Shown piece after piece: positions 17,477 to 27,048 of a DNA stretch of 47,429 nucleotides. How positions within the stretch are numbered: position 1 is the stretch's first letter; each line of letters begins with the position of its first letter. The DNA comes from Psychrosphaera sp. (GTDB taxonomy: Bacteria > Pseudomonadota > Gammaproteobacteria > Enterobacterales > Alteromonadaceae). The notes under the pieces were generated by a model, which made no database searches, had not been told where the DNA came from, and saw only the letters and a program-made list of their open reading frames with translations. A program made the translations under genes and the position numbers. The stretch is from NCBI GenBank assembly GCA_028098005.1, contig JAOHFM010000008.1, forward strand, positions 1 to 47,429. Direction: 5' to 3'.

Positions 17477-18331
17477 CTATATCCGACTACTAATAATTGA
17501 TGGAAGATTAAAACAGTCACGACGACTTTGCTGATGACTAAGCGGCTCACGTCCCTTAGTTTTACTTTTGTCGGTAAACCAAACTGAACCCGCTAAAGAC
17601 TGTGAGCTACAATTCAAGAAACCATCCGAACAAGAATCCAACCAGTTTTGAGTGACCTCAAGGCCTACTTGGTTCTGATATCCGCCACAATAGCTATCGC
17701 CATCCCAAATAGCAGACTCAACGTCACTTCCTACCACAGACTCAAAGGGAGCACTCAACGAAGGTCGACCAGGCGTGCCATTCAACCAATTAGCGTTGTA
17801 GGATGCCATCCAAGACACTTGCTGCTGTTTCACGGCATTGCTGCCGTAGCCTAATAACCACCCCAAACTTTGCTCAAAAGAGTTACCGGCAACCACAGCG
17901 TCAGCTAATGGAGTGCCTCCACTTGATGGCGCCAAAGCAATAACCTTAACAGTTTTATTTATAATATTTGGGTAACGAGCGTCCCAAGTTGGGTTAGACA
18001 AAATCCAGCGAACTACATTTCCACCATTAGAGTGAGTAATTAGCGTTAACTGAGAAATATTTTTTGAATTGATAAAAGAGGTGAGTTGCTCGGCTAAGCA
18101 ACCTGACGCTCTCGAGTCCCACATGTATTGTTCAAAGTCGCAATTAATTACCTTGTAATTATTTGAATTAGGTAATCCACTCGCCACTTTATTTACAAAT
18201 GATCCTGTCCAGTAATCATTGTATGCATCGGTTTGGCTTCCAGTTCCATGTATTAATGCGATTCCTTCATTCGCATATGCATTGCAGCAGGCAAGGCTTG
18301 CTACAAGCACACTCATTTTGAGTTTATTCAT
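17477..18331 (-). CDS. Secreted alpha/beta hydrolase (lipase-like)
   Basis: 284 residues with a signal peptide (cleavage near AYA, residues 18-20). The mature protein begins GIALIHGTGSQTD, the oxyanion-hole strand, and has a nucleophile elbow THSNGG near residue 99-104, a variant of GxSxG with Ser in the usual place. Several cysteines (for example CDFEQ, SGCLAE, DSYCGG, DSCSDGFLNCSS) suggest disulphides in an extracytoplasmic enzyme. Candidate acid and histidine residues lie in the C-terminal third but I cannot assign them. Substrate unknown; a lipase or esterase is likely. An AGGAT ribosome site precedes the ATG. Confidence 0.68.
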   Translation of the reverse strand: MNKLKMSVLVASLACCNAYANEGIALIHGTGSQTDAYNDYWTGSFVNKVASGLPNSNNYKVINCDFEQYMWDSRASGCLAEQLTSFINSKNISQLTLITHSNGGNVVRWILSNPTWDARYPNIINKTVKVIALAPSSGGTPLADAVVAGNSFEQSLGWLLGYGSNAVKQQQVSWMASYNANWLNGTPGRPSLSAPFESVVGSDVESAIWDGDSYCGGYQNQVGLEVTQNWLDSCSDGFLNCSSQSLAGSVWFTDKSKTKGREPLSHQQSRRDCFNLPSIISSRI

Positions 18332-18637
18332 GTTATTTATCCTGTTGATATTTTTATTATATTTTTAATAGAGGTAAGACCTCTACCACTAAGATAGATA
18401 AAAACGAAAGAAATGCAAAATTATTCTAATTTAAAACAAAGAGCCCTCCTCAAAACCAGAAAAGAGCAATTACTCTAGAAAATTTTACTAACAAAACGTC
18501 AATAAGGGGTAAATAAACAACCTAATCATATTTGTTTAATGTTTTTGGATAAACAAGTGGTAATGCTGAATATGAATTATATACTTGGTATAGAAACTAG
18601 GAACAAACAGATTCTCAATTAAATCATCGGGGTAACT
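18332..18637. other. 306-bp divergent intergenic region (hydrolase / rraA)
   Basis: AT-rich, with no coding frame or clear hairpin. It must hold divergent promoters. A possible rraA -10 element (TATACT in the stretch near 18577-18585) lies about 55 bases upstream of the ATG, but no well-spaced -35 is convincing. Confidence 0.4.
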
Positions 18638-19123
18638 ATGCAATACAATACATCTGAATTATGCGACACGTTTGCTGAGCAAGTTGATGTGCTTGACCCA
18701 CTTTTTGAACACTACGGTGGCATTACCTCTTTTGGTGGTCAGGTACAAACGGTGAAATGTTTTGAAGATAATGCCCTAATCGTGACTTTGTTAGGCCAAG
18801 AGGGTCGCGGTAAAGTTTTAGTCATTGACGGTGGCGGCTCTACACGACGTGGTTTAATTGACGCTGAAATTGCAGAACTAGCGGCAGAAAACAATTGGGA
18901 AGGGATTGTTTGTAATGGTAGTGTTCGTGAAGTTGACGCTTTAGAAGATATTAACATTGGTATATTAGCGTTAAATTCCATTCCTGTTAGCGCAGAAGAT
19001 GTCGGCACGGGCGAAGAAGAAGTCGCGATTAATTTTGCTGGTGTTACATTTTTGCCTGATGATCATTTATATGCAGACAGTACCGGTACGATATTATCTG
19101 CTGACCCACTCGATATAGAATAA
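18638..19123 (+). CDS. rraA: RNase E activity regulator RraA
   Basis: 161 residues, the standard size, beginning [21 protein letters not shown] and with the family core [22 protein letters not shown] and [22 protein letters not shown]. In E. coli RraA binds RNase E and inhibits it, changing global mRNA decay. The stop codon overlaps the next start in a TAATG, so an arginase-family protein is translationally coupled to it. Confidence 0.95.
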   Translation: MQYNTSELCDTFAEQVDVLDPLFEHYGGITSFGGQVQTVKCFEDNALIVTLLGQEGRGKVLVIDGGGSTRRGLIDAEIAELAAENNWEGIVCNGSVREVDALEDINIGILALNSIPVSAEDVGTGEEEVAINFAGVTFLPDDHLYADSTGTILSADPLDIE

Positions 19124-20172
19124 TGTCTAAATACCTGCGTTACACTGACCACAATGACTTAGCCTCTTTCCAAAACCGGAGGCTACATGAAACTCATGTA
19201 GCTGATGTTATTTTGCTTCCGGACCATAACCAGCCGTTCCTTACCAACTTGCAGTTGGCAAAAGATCGCGGTGCCGAGTTTGTCATTGTTGGTATTCCAG
19301 AAGATATTGGTCCACGAGCAAATTGCGGTAAAGGTGGTGCCAAAAACGGCTGGAGTCAATACCTGCCTGTAATGCTTAGCCAACAAGCAAATCAATTTTT
19401 TAATTGGGAAACGGTACTATTACTTGGTGAGTTAGACGTTTCTGATCTACAAAAACAAAGTAATGTGGCCACCATCTCCGATCATAAATTAAGTTCATTA
19501 CGAGATTTATGTGCAAATTTAGATCGTCGAGTGGAAGAATTACTAAAACCCATTTTTGAATTAGGTTTAAAACCAATTGTTATTGGTGGTGGTCATAATA
19601 ATGCGTTTCCAATTATTCAGGCGCTGAGCAAAGCAATAAACTCTCAGGTTGCCTGTGTAAATTTAGATCCGCACGCCGACTTTAGAAAGACTGAAGGCCG
19701 ACATTCAGGAAACCCCTTTAGATATGCATACGAAGCCGGTTCACTTAGTCACTATTGTGTACTAGGGCTGCACGAACAAAAAAATAATGCAGAAACAATC
19801 CAAGGCTTATTAGATGCAGACTTCCCGTTTGTGACTTATCAACAAATGTTTATTGAGCAAAGCATTTCTTATAATGACGCAGTTGCAAATGCAAAAAACT
19901 ATTTGGACGGTAATAAAAATCCTATCGGTATTGAGCTAGACCTAGACAGCATCATGCACATGCCGGCTAGTGCCTATAGCTCAACAGGGTTTACATCGGA
20001 ACAAGCTATGTTTTATGTAAATCAATTTGCTTCTTTGCCCCAAAACAAATACTTACATTTGTGTGAAGGCGCGCCAGACGGTAATGAACCACCTACACAT
20101 AAAACATTAGAAGTAGCTCAAGTTTTAACACAGCTTACTTACAGCTATCTGATAGGAAATAGTAAATCGTAG
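19123..20172 (+). CDS. Arginase/formimidoylglutamase-family ureohydrolase
   Basis: 349 residues of the binuclear manganese ureohydrolase fold. Ligand motifs are visible: GGGHNN (155-160, His158), DPHADF (182-187, Asp182, His184, Asp186) and ELDLDSI (271-277, Asp273 and Asp275), corresponding to the family motifs GGxHS, DAHxD and SxDxDxxD. The Ala-to-Pro change in DPHAD and Glu replacing Ser in the third motif set it apart from standard arginases. The N-terminal part (VGIPEDIGPRANCGKGGAKNGW) resembles formimidoylglutamase-type members. No hut genes are adjacent. The start overlaps the rraA stop by one base. Substrate is not certain. Confidence 0.75.
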   Translation: MSKYLRYTDHNDLASFQNRRLHETHVADVILLPDHNQPFLTNLQLAKDRGAEFVIVGIPEDIGPRANCGKGGAKNGWSQYLPVMLSQQANQFFNWETVLLLGELDVSDLQKQSNVATISDHKLSSLRDLCANLDRRVEELLKPIFELGLKPIVIGGGHNNAFPIIQALSKAINSQVACVNLDPHADFRKTEGRHSGNPFRYAYEAGSLSHYCVLGLHEQKNNAETIQGLLDADFPFVTYQQMFIEQSISYNDAVANAKNYLDGNKNPIGIELDLDSIMHMPASAYSSTGFTSEQAMFYVNQFASLPQNKYLHLCEGAPDGNEPPTHKTLEVAQVLTQLTYSYLIGNSKS

Positions 20173-20192
20173 TTGCGCTAGTATTACGTTTG

Positions 20193-21983
20193 CTACATAT
20201 GGCGTTGATGGGCTCTTCGCCATTGCTCTAACCAAACCGCAAAGCCACTCAAATCAAACGGTTTGCTATAAAAGAAGCCTTGTCCTGCCTCACAGTTTAA
20301 ATCAATCAACTGCTGTTCGGTTTCTTCAGTTTCAATACCCTGTGCAACAATTGGAATACTGAGTGATTTAGCCATTCCTATAATAGCATTGGTGTATGTA
20401 TTTAACTGGCTCCCTTTATTGCTTCTTGAAATATGCCTGCAATCTACCTTCACGTAATGGGGAGTAAAGTGACTAAAGGTTTCTATTGCGGTTAAGTCTT
20501 TACCAAAATCATCGATGGCGACTTTAATTCCTGACTGCTCGAGTAACCTTGCTACTTTTAATGCCTTTGCTTTATTTTTAGCAAAGGCCGACTCTTTAAT
20601 TTCAACAATAAGCTTATTTGGATCTACCATGTATTCATCAAGCAAATTTAATATCGACTCAACTAGGTGAGACTGCAACAATTCTTTGTTCGAAATATTT
20701 ACGGATAACGTTTGAGATAAGTCAGCCGACTTCAAAACGGCAAGCGCTTGAATAGCCTTTTCAATTGTCCACATATTTAACTGATATATCACACCCGACT
20801 GTTCAGCCAAATCGATAAACTCTTTGGCACTAAGAATGCCATCACCTTCTCTATTCCATCTTACTAAAAGCTCACCACCCACAACCTTTTTAGATTTTAG
20901 GTCAATTTGAGGATGGACATAAACTACAAATTTATCAGTATGTAAATCGTTTTTTAATTGACCTATAATTGTTTTCTTCGACAAGAATTTAGCCGTTTGA
21001 GTATTGTCGAAGTAGACTGAATGACTAGCCCCGTCCGATAAATCCAACGCCAAAAATGCATGTTCAACAAGTGTATCAACCGCGTTCCCCTGCTCCGGAT
21101 AAGAGCAAATACCAAACTCAATACCTACATCAACGGCAGCAGAATCAACAGCAATAGGCTCACTTATACTGTTAACCAACAAATCTATAATGTGCTCCGT
21201 GGCATACGTATTGGTGTCTTTTTTTATCGCCATTATAAAATCAACACCACCAGCAGTGGCAAAGGAAGAATAAACAGGCTCATGAGTCAAAGTGATGATT
21301 TCAGCCACTTTGTTCAACTTTTTCTTGAGGCGAGCCACCAGTTGCAGTTTCACTAAATCTGCGTGATTATGACCTATCAATCGGTTCAACTCAGAAAACC
21401 CAGTAAGCTTAAACGCAACTATATCCAAAGCTTCATCATTATTCTGATAGAGCCACTTTTGCACTTGCTCGGTAAACCCCGCTTTATTGGGTAGCCCTAT
21501 CGCGGTATCAAAACCAACCTTGGCATTGGCTGTGTGCAGTTTGCCAGTCATCGTTTGTAAGTTGTTATCCAACACACTGTGTTGGTAAATACTTCTAAAT
21601 AAAATAATGGCCGAAACCAATATTGGCATCAGCAAATAAACTAAAACATCATTCAACAAAAACTGGTTCAAAAGCAGAATTGCTATTAATACAATTAGGA
21701 AAATCCATTGGTAAATGTGCTCTGTAATATTAAACAGCATGTCTTTCCAAATTAAAGGGACACAAAACAATACTGCGCCTACCGAAGACGCTAAATAAAT
21801 TGAAAAAACAAGGCTGTCATGAGCACCAAATACGGCGGTGTAACAGTAGCAAGCGGAAAGTAGGTTTGCGATAAAACCGAGCCAATATTCATTCTTTTTT
21901 AGAAATAACGTTAAGACCAACACCATACTCGCAATAGCAATGTTGGCGCCAAAAAATATGTTTAACAGCGTAGTACCTTCCAT
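20193..21983 (-). CDS. Membrane protein with degenerate GGDEF and altered EAL domain (probable c-di-GMP receptor)
   Basis: 596 residues: six or seven membrane segments (about 5-135), a GGDEF-like domain (150-325) and an EAL-like domain (340-590). The cyclase signature is GGVDF (245-249), lacking the catalytic pattern. The EAL domain reads ELL (371-373) and keeps the metal and ligand positions (Asn429, Glu461, Asp491, Asp492, Lys512, Asp514, Gln568). However, loop 6 is DDFGKDL instead of DDFGTGY/F, and the EGVE motif is QGIE (548-551), replacing the Glu proposed as general base in RocR-type enzymes. It may bind c-di-GMP without cleaving it. It starts 4 bases after the upstream PAS-GGDEF-EAL gene, so the two are one operon. 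Confidence 0.8.
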   Translation of the reverse strand: MEGTTLLNIFFGANIAIASMVLVLTLFLKKNEYWLGFIANLLSACYCYTAVFGAHDSLVFSIYLASSVGAVLFCVPLIWKDMLFNITEHIYQWIFLIVLIAILLLNQFLLNDVLVYLLMPILVSAIILFRSIYQHSVLDNNLQTMTGKLHTANAKVGFDTAIGLPNKAGFTEQVQKWLYQNNDEALDIVAFKLTGFSELNRLIGHNHADLVKLQLVARLKKKLNKVAEIITLTHEPVYSSFATAGGVDFIMAIKKDTNTYATEHIIDLLVNSISEPIAVDSAAVDVGIEFGICSYPEQGNAVDTLVEHAFLALDLSDGASHSVYFDNTQTAKFLSKKTIIGQLKNDLHTDKFVVYVHPQIDLKSKKVVGGELLVRWNREGDGILSAKEFIDLAEQSGVIYQLNMWTIEKAIQALAVLKSADLSQTLSVNISNKELLQSHLVESILNLLDEYMVDPNKLIVEIKESAFAKNKAKALKVARLLEQSGIKVAIDDFGKDLTAIETFSHFTPHYVKVDCRHISRSNKGSQLNTYTNAIIGMAKSLSIPIVAQGIETEETEQQLIDLNCEAGQGFFYSKPFDLSGFAVWLEQWRRAHQRHM

Positions 21984-21987
21984 TGCG

Positions 21988-23958
21988 CTAACTGCTCAGG
22001 TTCATTCGTTGGGATACATTTGGTAAGGTTTTAGGCAAATCCTTTAAGAACGCCATTAATTGTGGCTCTGTTAATGGTCGACTAAAAAGATACCCTTGTA
22101 GATGATGGCAACCCATCACATGCAACAAATAGGCTTGTTGTTCATTTTCAACGCCTTCACCCACTACATCAATATTTAAGTGTCCGGCTAGTTGAATAAT
22201 AACGGAGGTAATATTTCTGTCTTGCTCATTAAACTCTATTTCATGTATGAACGAGCGATCAATTTTTACTTTATCAATATCAAATTGTTTGAGGTGCCCC
22301 AGCGAACTAAAGCCAGTGCCAAAGTCATCCAAGGCAATAGTGAAACCCATACTTTTTAATATTGATATATTTTTTCCTACCGTCGGAGCATCCATCATCA
22401 TTGCGGTTTCAGTTAATTCGAGTTCGATTAACTTACAATTACCATTGACCGAAGACACTAATTCCTTAATTTGGCTAACAAACTCAGCTTGTTGAAAGTT
22501 TACCGACGAAATATTTACTGCTATTCGCCCTCGCATTAGGCCAGCGTCATGCCATCGCTTCGCTGCGGAAAAAGCTTCTCTGAGGACAAAAAAATCTATC
22601 TGACGGATTAACCCATTTTGCTCGGCAATTTCAATAAAATGCCCAGGTGGCACTAACCCTCTAGTGGGACTATTCCAACGTACTAATGCCTCAAAACCAT
22701 AAACTCTTTCTTCTTTAGAGTGAAATAATGGCTGGAAATGCAAGAACAACTCGTTGTTATATATCGCATAAACAAGTTCACTTTCAATGTTCAAGTCATC
22801 AGAGGTAATGTCATCCATAACATGGTCAAATATTAACGCGTCATTTCGCCCGCTAATTTTAACTCTGTTTAAAGCCGTATCTGCACATCGCATCAACGAA
22901 TCTGCTTTACTGCCATGCTTAGGATAAATCGCCACGCCAATACTAGTGGTTAAATTAACCTCATGATCATCAATTTTAAAGGTATGCCTAAAGCACTGTT
23001 GTATTTCTGGTATCAGTTTTTCTATGTAAACAATAGGGTGACTGCCACATAATACGTTAGGCACCAATAATGCAAATTCATCACCACCTAACCGCGCAAT
23101 TGTTATGCTCTTATCTAATTGCTCTTGCAATCTGTCAGATATTAATGAAATGACAGAATCACCTTGAAGAAACCCAACCGTCGTGTTGATCTTCTTAAAG
23201 TTATCAATATCTATAAAAACGACGGCTAAATGGGGCTGCGAAGGTTGAATTGTGTTGATGGCGTGTTTCACATATTCAATAAATAACGTTCTATTGGGCA
23301 AGTCGGTCAATTGATCTCGAGTGGCTAATTGATGGAGCGCTTGTTCGTTGTGTTTACGGTCGGTAACATCGAACATCATTCCCACATACTTAACGTCAAC
23401 CTGCCCAGTAACTTTTTGCGACGTTGCTACACGCGTAACTGACAGCTCAATAGAAATCCGTTGATTATCTTTATTGATAGTCCAAAGCTCACCGTGCCAA
23501 AAGCCGGTTTTCACAACCTCCTGCCAAATTATGTTCTCAACTTCATAATTACGGCCATCATCGTTAAAAACTTTAAAGCACTTACCAATCACTTCTTCTT
23601 CGCTGAAACCAAATATTTCAGCATAAGCATCATTAATTTTTTCAATTTCTCTATCTTTATTGGCTATCCAAATCCCCTCTCGAGTATTGGCAAGCAAGGA
23701 GTCAATGAAAGACTGTTTACTGGTTGCTTGAAAGGCGAGTTTTACTTTGAGCCATCGACCATACATGACCATTATGAATATAGCCGCAAAAAACAGCGTA
23801 ATAATCATCATCATAGTATCGTGGTTAATTAAGATATTGAGAGTTTCGTCAGGTTCAACAATAGGACGGTCTTTTAAATTGGGCGCCACAAACTCAACTC
23901 CATGAGAGCCAAGCAACATTGAATAAAACAACCCATTTAGTGAGGAAAAAAACTGCAA
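21988..23958 (-). CDS. PAS-GGDEF-EAL c-di-GMP turnover protein
   Basis: 656 residues. One clear membrane helix (about 48-66), a PAS domain (about 78-200, including NTREGIWIANKDREIEKIN and a PAC-like end at DVTDRKHNE), a GGDEF domain with intact GGDEF (291-295) and an EAL domain with intact EAL (423-425), DDFGTGF (544-550), KIDRSF (565-570), EGVE (601-604) and QGY (621-623). Both activities could be functional; no RxxD inhibitory site precedes the GGDEF. The PAS domain is the probable sensor, ligand unknown. First gene of a two-gene c-di-GMP operon. Confidence 0.9.
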   Translation of the reverse strand: MQFFSSLNGLFYSMLLGSHGVEFVAPNLKDRPIVEPDETLNILINHDTMMMIITLFFAAIFIMVMYGRWLKVKLAFQATSKQSFIDSLLANTREGIWIANKDREIEKINDAYAEIFGFSEEEVIGKCFKVFNDDGRNYEVENIIWQEVVKTGFWHGELWTINKDNQRISIELSVTRVATSQKVTGQVDVKYVGMMFDVTDRKHNEQALHQLATRDQLTDLPNRTLFIEYVKHAINTIQPSQPHLAVVFIDIDNFKKINTTVGFLQGDSVISLISDRLQEQLDKSITIARLGGDEFALLVPNVLCGSHPIVYIEKLIPEIQQCFRHTFKIDDHEVNLTTSIGVAIYPKHGSKADSLMRCADTALNRVKISGRNDALIFDHVMDDITSDDLNIESELVYAIYNNELFLHFQPLFHSKEERVYGFEALVRWNSPTRGLVPPGHFIEIAEQNGLIRQIDFFVLREAFSAAKRWHDAGLMRGRIAVNISSVNFQQAEFVSQIKELVSSVNGNCKLIELELTETAMMMDAPTVGKNISILKSMGFTIALDDFGTGFSSLGHLKQFDIDKVKIDRSFIHEIEFNEQDRNITSVIIQLAGHLNIDVVGEGVENEQQAYLLHVMGCHHLQGYLFSRPLTEPQLMAFLKDLPKTLPNVSQRMNLSS

Positions 23959-24068
23959 GGCACCTATCCTGAACTTTTGCCAAATACATCGTCAATTAAG
24001 CATAGATGTAGGTCAGTAAAGTGCCAACTTATGTTCTAAGTTATTTGTAATAGTTTGTTAATTTTTAG

Positions 24069-24533
24069 TTATTTAGAACCTTCATAGCCTAGCTGACGCC
24101 ATGACTCATATACAAACACCGACACTGCGTTCGACAGGTTCATACTGCGGCTATCTGGCTGCATTGGAATTTTAACCCAGTTTTTAGCGCCAATGATTTG
24201 CAACACATCGTCAGGAAGACCGCGCGTTTCAGGCCCAAAAACTAAACTGTCTCCGGCCTTGTAGCTAACATCGCTATGATAACCAGAACCTTTTGTGGTG
24301 CAGGCATATAAATGGCTATCCGGGTTGGCTTCAACATAAGCTTGGAAGTTAGGGTAACGTTTTACTTTTGTAAACTCATGATAATCAAGACCCGCGCGGC
24401 GCACTTTCTTTTCATCTAAGTCAAAACCTAGTGGCTCAATTAAATGAAGTTGGAAACCACTGTTTGCACATAAGCGAACAATATTTCCTGTATTAGGTGG
24501 TATTTCTGGTTGGAACAAAACAATGTTAAGCAT
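24069..24533 (-). CDS. trmL: tRNA (cytidine/uridine-34-2'-O)-methyltransferase TrmL
   Basis: SPOUT-class enzyme that 2'-O-methylates the wobble base of tRNA-Leu isoacceptors. 154 residues, typical length. N-terminus [20 protein letters not shown] and C-terminal knot motifs ([30 protein letters not shown]) are diagnostic. A GAGAG ribosome site precedes the ATG. It is divergent from the oxygenase gene. Confidence 0.96.
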   Translation of the reverse strand: MLNIVLFQPEIPPNTGNIVRLCANSGFQLHLIEPLGFDLDEKKVRRAGLDYHEFTKVKRYPNFQAYVEANPDSHLYACTTKGSGYHSDVSYKAGDSLVFGPETRGLPDDVLQIIGAKNWVKIPMQPDSRSMNLSNAVSVFVYESWRQLGYEGSK

Positions 24534-24654
24534 ATAGCTCTCTTCGCATAATATAGTTATCTAACAGGCTATTACGCCCTTATTTTTGACATTATATGTT
24601 AGAACATGCCACATTGCGTGTCTAAGTCGTATAAAAACAATAAAAGGCCGTGTT

Positions 24655-25350
24655 ATGAGTCAGTTCATTTTGGAGTTTAAAAAGGCATTAAGCCCTCAAC
24701 TCTGCAATAATATTATCCAGCAGTTTGAAGCAGATCAAAATAAGCATCCTGGACGAACGGGCAATGGCGTTGATATCACTAAAAAAAACAGCTTAGACTT
24801 GACCATAAATCACCACGCCCACTGGCAAAATACGCAAAATGAACTCTCTCAGATTTTACTTCAGGCATTGGTGCAATATGCCAGACGACACCCAATGTTG
24901 TTAACAGGCGCTTTATCAACCTCAATGCAAAACCCCACAACTGGTAATATTACAACGTTAAATCATGACGATATTAACAAGTTATCAGACGAGCAAATTA
25001 GCCAAATAGCATCAAGAATTTACGAGTTAGACATACTCAATATTCAAAAATACAAAAAACAAGAAGGCGGTTATCCGCATTGGCATTCAGAGCACTTTCC
25101 TCATCCAACAGACAGCACTCAGCGTTCATTGCGACGTAGTTTGTTAATTTTGTTTTATTTAAATGATATTGAAGAAGGTGGAGAAACCGAGTTTTTTTAC
25201 CAACAAGCAAAAGTAACCCCAAAAGCAGGCAGCCTAGTTTTAGCGCCATGCGACTTTACACATACACACCGTGGACTTACACCAATTTCCAGTGACAAAT
25301 ACGTTATCGCCTCTTGGGTCATGTTTCGCGAAGCAAAACACTTGTATTAG
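24655..25350 (+). CDS. 2-oxoglutarate/Fe(II) oxygenase, prolyl-4-hydroxylase-like
   Basis: 231 residues from the ATG at 24655, which has an AAAGG ribosome site; the open frame extends further upstream without one. The C-terminal half is a double-stranded beta-helix with the iron facial triad as HxE (His144, Glu146) and a distal His (probably His205 in FTHTHRG), plus Lys215 in DKYVIASW as likely 2-oxoglutarate contact. LLILFYLNDIEEGGETEF and the KAGSLVLAPCDFTHTH strand are classic P4H features. HxE instead of HxD is uncommon but known in the superfamily. Substrate unknown. No signal peptide. Confidence 0.78.
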   Translation: MSQFILEFKKALSPQLCNNIIQQFEADQNKHPGRTGNGVDITKKNSLDLTINHHAHWQNTQNELSQILLQALVQYARRHPMLLTGALSTSMQNPTTGNITTLNHDDINKLSDEQISQIASRIYELDILNIQKYKKQEGGYPHWHSEHFPHPTDSTQRSLRRSLLILFYLNDIEEGGETEFFYQQAKVTPKAGSLVLAPCDFTHTHRGLTPISSDKYVIASWVMFREAKHLY

Positions 25351-25372
25351 TCACTCAGTGCTTTGCCTATGT

Positions 25373-25410
25373 GAACTTAGCTTCCTGAACTTAGCTTCCT
25401 GAACTTAGCT
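25373..25410. repeat. 14-bp tandem repeat, 2.7 copies
   Basis: GAACTTAGCTTCCT occurs at 25373-25386 and 25387-25400, with a partial third copy at 25401-25410 that includes the stop codon of the minus-strand hydrolase. Immediately after, AGCTTTT/AAAAGCT (25407-25422) can form a hairpin that may end the oxygenase transcript. Confidence 0.8.
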
Positions 25411-26496
25411 TTTAAGAAAAGCTAATATCTGTTTAATGGCTTTTGTTCTGATTGCGTCTCGTTCAATAAGTATTTCGTGACGAGCGCCATCAATAACAAT
25501 AGGTTGGCCCGTCTCGCATTCATTGCCTACTTCTTTCAGTCGCTGACAAAATTTATTCTGAGCCTCGTTATCAATCACCGAATCTTCTTTAGCTTGAAAT
25601 ACCATTACAGGAATGTGCACTCGGTCTAATTGGGCATAAGCTTTGTCTAACGCATTAATTGACGCAACAACCCAACTGTAGGTAATGCCACCAAGTTTAA
25701 GATCTGGATTTTGTTCATAAGTCTCACGGAAGTATTTATATCTCGCCTCTGAGTGCGTTAAAGAGTTTATGGCGAACGGCACCGACTCATAATCCATACT
25801 ACCTACAAAATATGGCGTTTGCGGTTGAACTAATTCCACTAACCAGGCGGCCGACTTAACCACCGGCTTTAAAACTTGGGCAGGAATAGGTCCCGTAGGT
25901 AAGCCCCACATAGGCGACGAAAATACCGTTTTATGAACTTTATGTTGGTGTGTTTGTAAGTAACGTAATGCAATCGCAGAGCCCATTGAATGCGCAACAA
26001 TCGACAAGCTACCCACCACCTTTGGTTCAACAATTTCCGTCATAAACTGATTAAAGTCGCTGGCGTAATCATCAAAGTGCTTCACGTGGCCTTTATGGCG
26101 ATTCACCAACAAACGAGATGACAAGCCTTGGCCTTGATGGTCAATAATAAAAACTCGATATCCCTGTTCAACTAAGTCAAAAGCTAGCTCTTTATACTTT
26201 AGATAACCTTCAACACGGCCTGGTGAAATAACAATAGTATGCTCTGCATTCTCATTGCCCACCTCTACAAAATGAATGGTTAACCCTTGGCGATTAACAA
26301 ACTTTCCAGGTACGGCAAAACGCTCCCAAAAAGGATCAATAGTTGAGGTAACAAACTCACTAAAAGTTGCTTCACGTTTTATATCGAGCATAAAATCCTT
26401 GATACTATTTGATGGATTGAACAACGCATGGCAATTATATGAGCTAACGAGGGCAAATAGCCATACCGATTGAAAAATGATTTTAGATAATTTCAT
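25405..26496 (-). CDS. Exported alpha/beta hydrolase, lysophospholipase-like
   Basis: I start it at 26496 (363 residues): that ATG has a GGGAG ribosome site and begins a signal peptide (MKLSKIIFQSVWLFALVSSYNCHA). The longer open frame would overlap the divergent yaiI start. The hydrolase core has a nucleophile elbow IVAHSMGSAIALRYL, an oxyanion-side SPGRVEGYLKY and IIDHQGQGLSSRL, and probable catalytic acid and base in FQAKEDSVID and DGARHEI. This is the PldB (lysophospholipase L2)-like group, but with an export signal. Role in envelope lipid recycling is inferred. Confidence 0.75.
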   Translation of the reverse strand: MKLSKIIFQSVWLFALVSSYNCHALFNPSNSIKDFMLDIKREATFSEFVTSTIDPFWERFAVPGKFVNRQGLTIHFVEVGNENAEHTIVISPGRVEGYLKYKELAFDLVEQGYRVFIIDHQGQGLSSRLLVNRHKGHVKHFDDYASDFNQFMTEIVEPKVVGSLSIVAHSMGSAIALRYLQTHQHKVHKTVFSSPMWGLPTGPIPAQVLKPVVKSAAWLVELVQPQTPYFVGSMDYESVPFAINSLTHSEARYKYFRETYEQNPDLKLGGITYSWVVASINALDKAYAQLDRVHIPVMVFQAKEDSVIDNEAQNKFCQRLKEVGNECETGQPIVIDGARHEILIERDAIRTKAIKQILAFLKS

Positions 26497-26601
26497 GCCT
26501 AACTCCCGCCATTTGATTCCATCATTTATTAGCACGCTCTCTTTTGCAAGCTTTGAAGTTATAGAATACACTGCGCACTCCACTAAAAATGAGACAAATA
26601 T

Positions 26602-27048
26602 ATGACAATTTGGGTAGATGCAGACGCCTGTCCAGTGCCGGTAAAAGAGATTTTGTTTAAAGCCGCTGAACGAACTAAAACTGAGCTTATATTGGTCGCT
26701 AATCAATACATTGCCACGCCTCCGTCGTTGGTCATTAAAAGCATGCAAGTCAGTTCTGGATTTGATGTCGCCGACAACTATATTGTTGAACAAGCCAAAG
26801 AAGGTGACTTGGTTATTACCGCCGACATCCCTCTCGCCTCAGAAGTCATCGACAAAAAGGCCATTGCGCTAAACCCACGCGGAGAGCTTTATACAACGGC
26901 TAATATTAAGCAGCGCTTAAACATTCGTGACTTTATGGATACCATGCGTGCCAGTGGCGTACAGTCAGGTGGCCAAGCCAAATACGGCGATAAAGACAAA
27001 CAGCAGTTTGCCAATCAACTGGACAAATACCTCGCTAAACAACGTTAG
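26602..27048 (+). CDS. yaiI: YaiI/YqxD family protein (UPF0178)
   Basis: 148 residues with the family N-terminus [18 protein letters not shown] and the conserved segments [27 protein letters not shown] and [20 protein letters not shown]. The DADACP and ADIPLA motifs resemble PIN/NYN-like nuclease acidic residues, but no activity is established. Its 3' end overlaps the convergent reductase gene by 14 bases. Confidence 0.93.
   Translation: MTIWVDADACPVPVKEILFKAAERTKTELILVANQYIATPPSLVIKSMQVSSGFDVADNYIVEQAKEGDLVITADIPLASEVIDKKAIALNPRGELYTTANIKQRLNIRDFMDTMRASGVQSGGQAKYGDKDKQQFANQLDKYLAKQR

Noticed and set aside
26497..26793. Ninety-nine-codon N-terminal extension of the lysophospholipase-like protein
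   Set aside because: It would overlap the start of the divergent yaiI, precede the signal peptide, and has no ribosome site.
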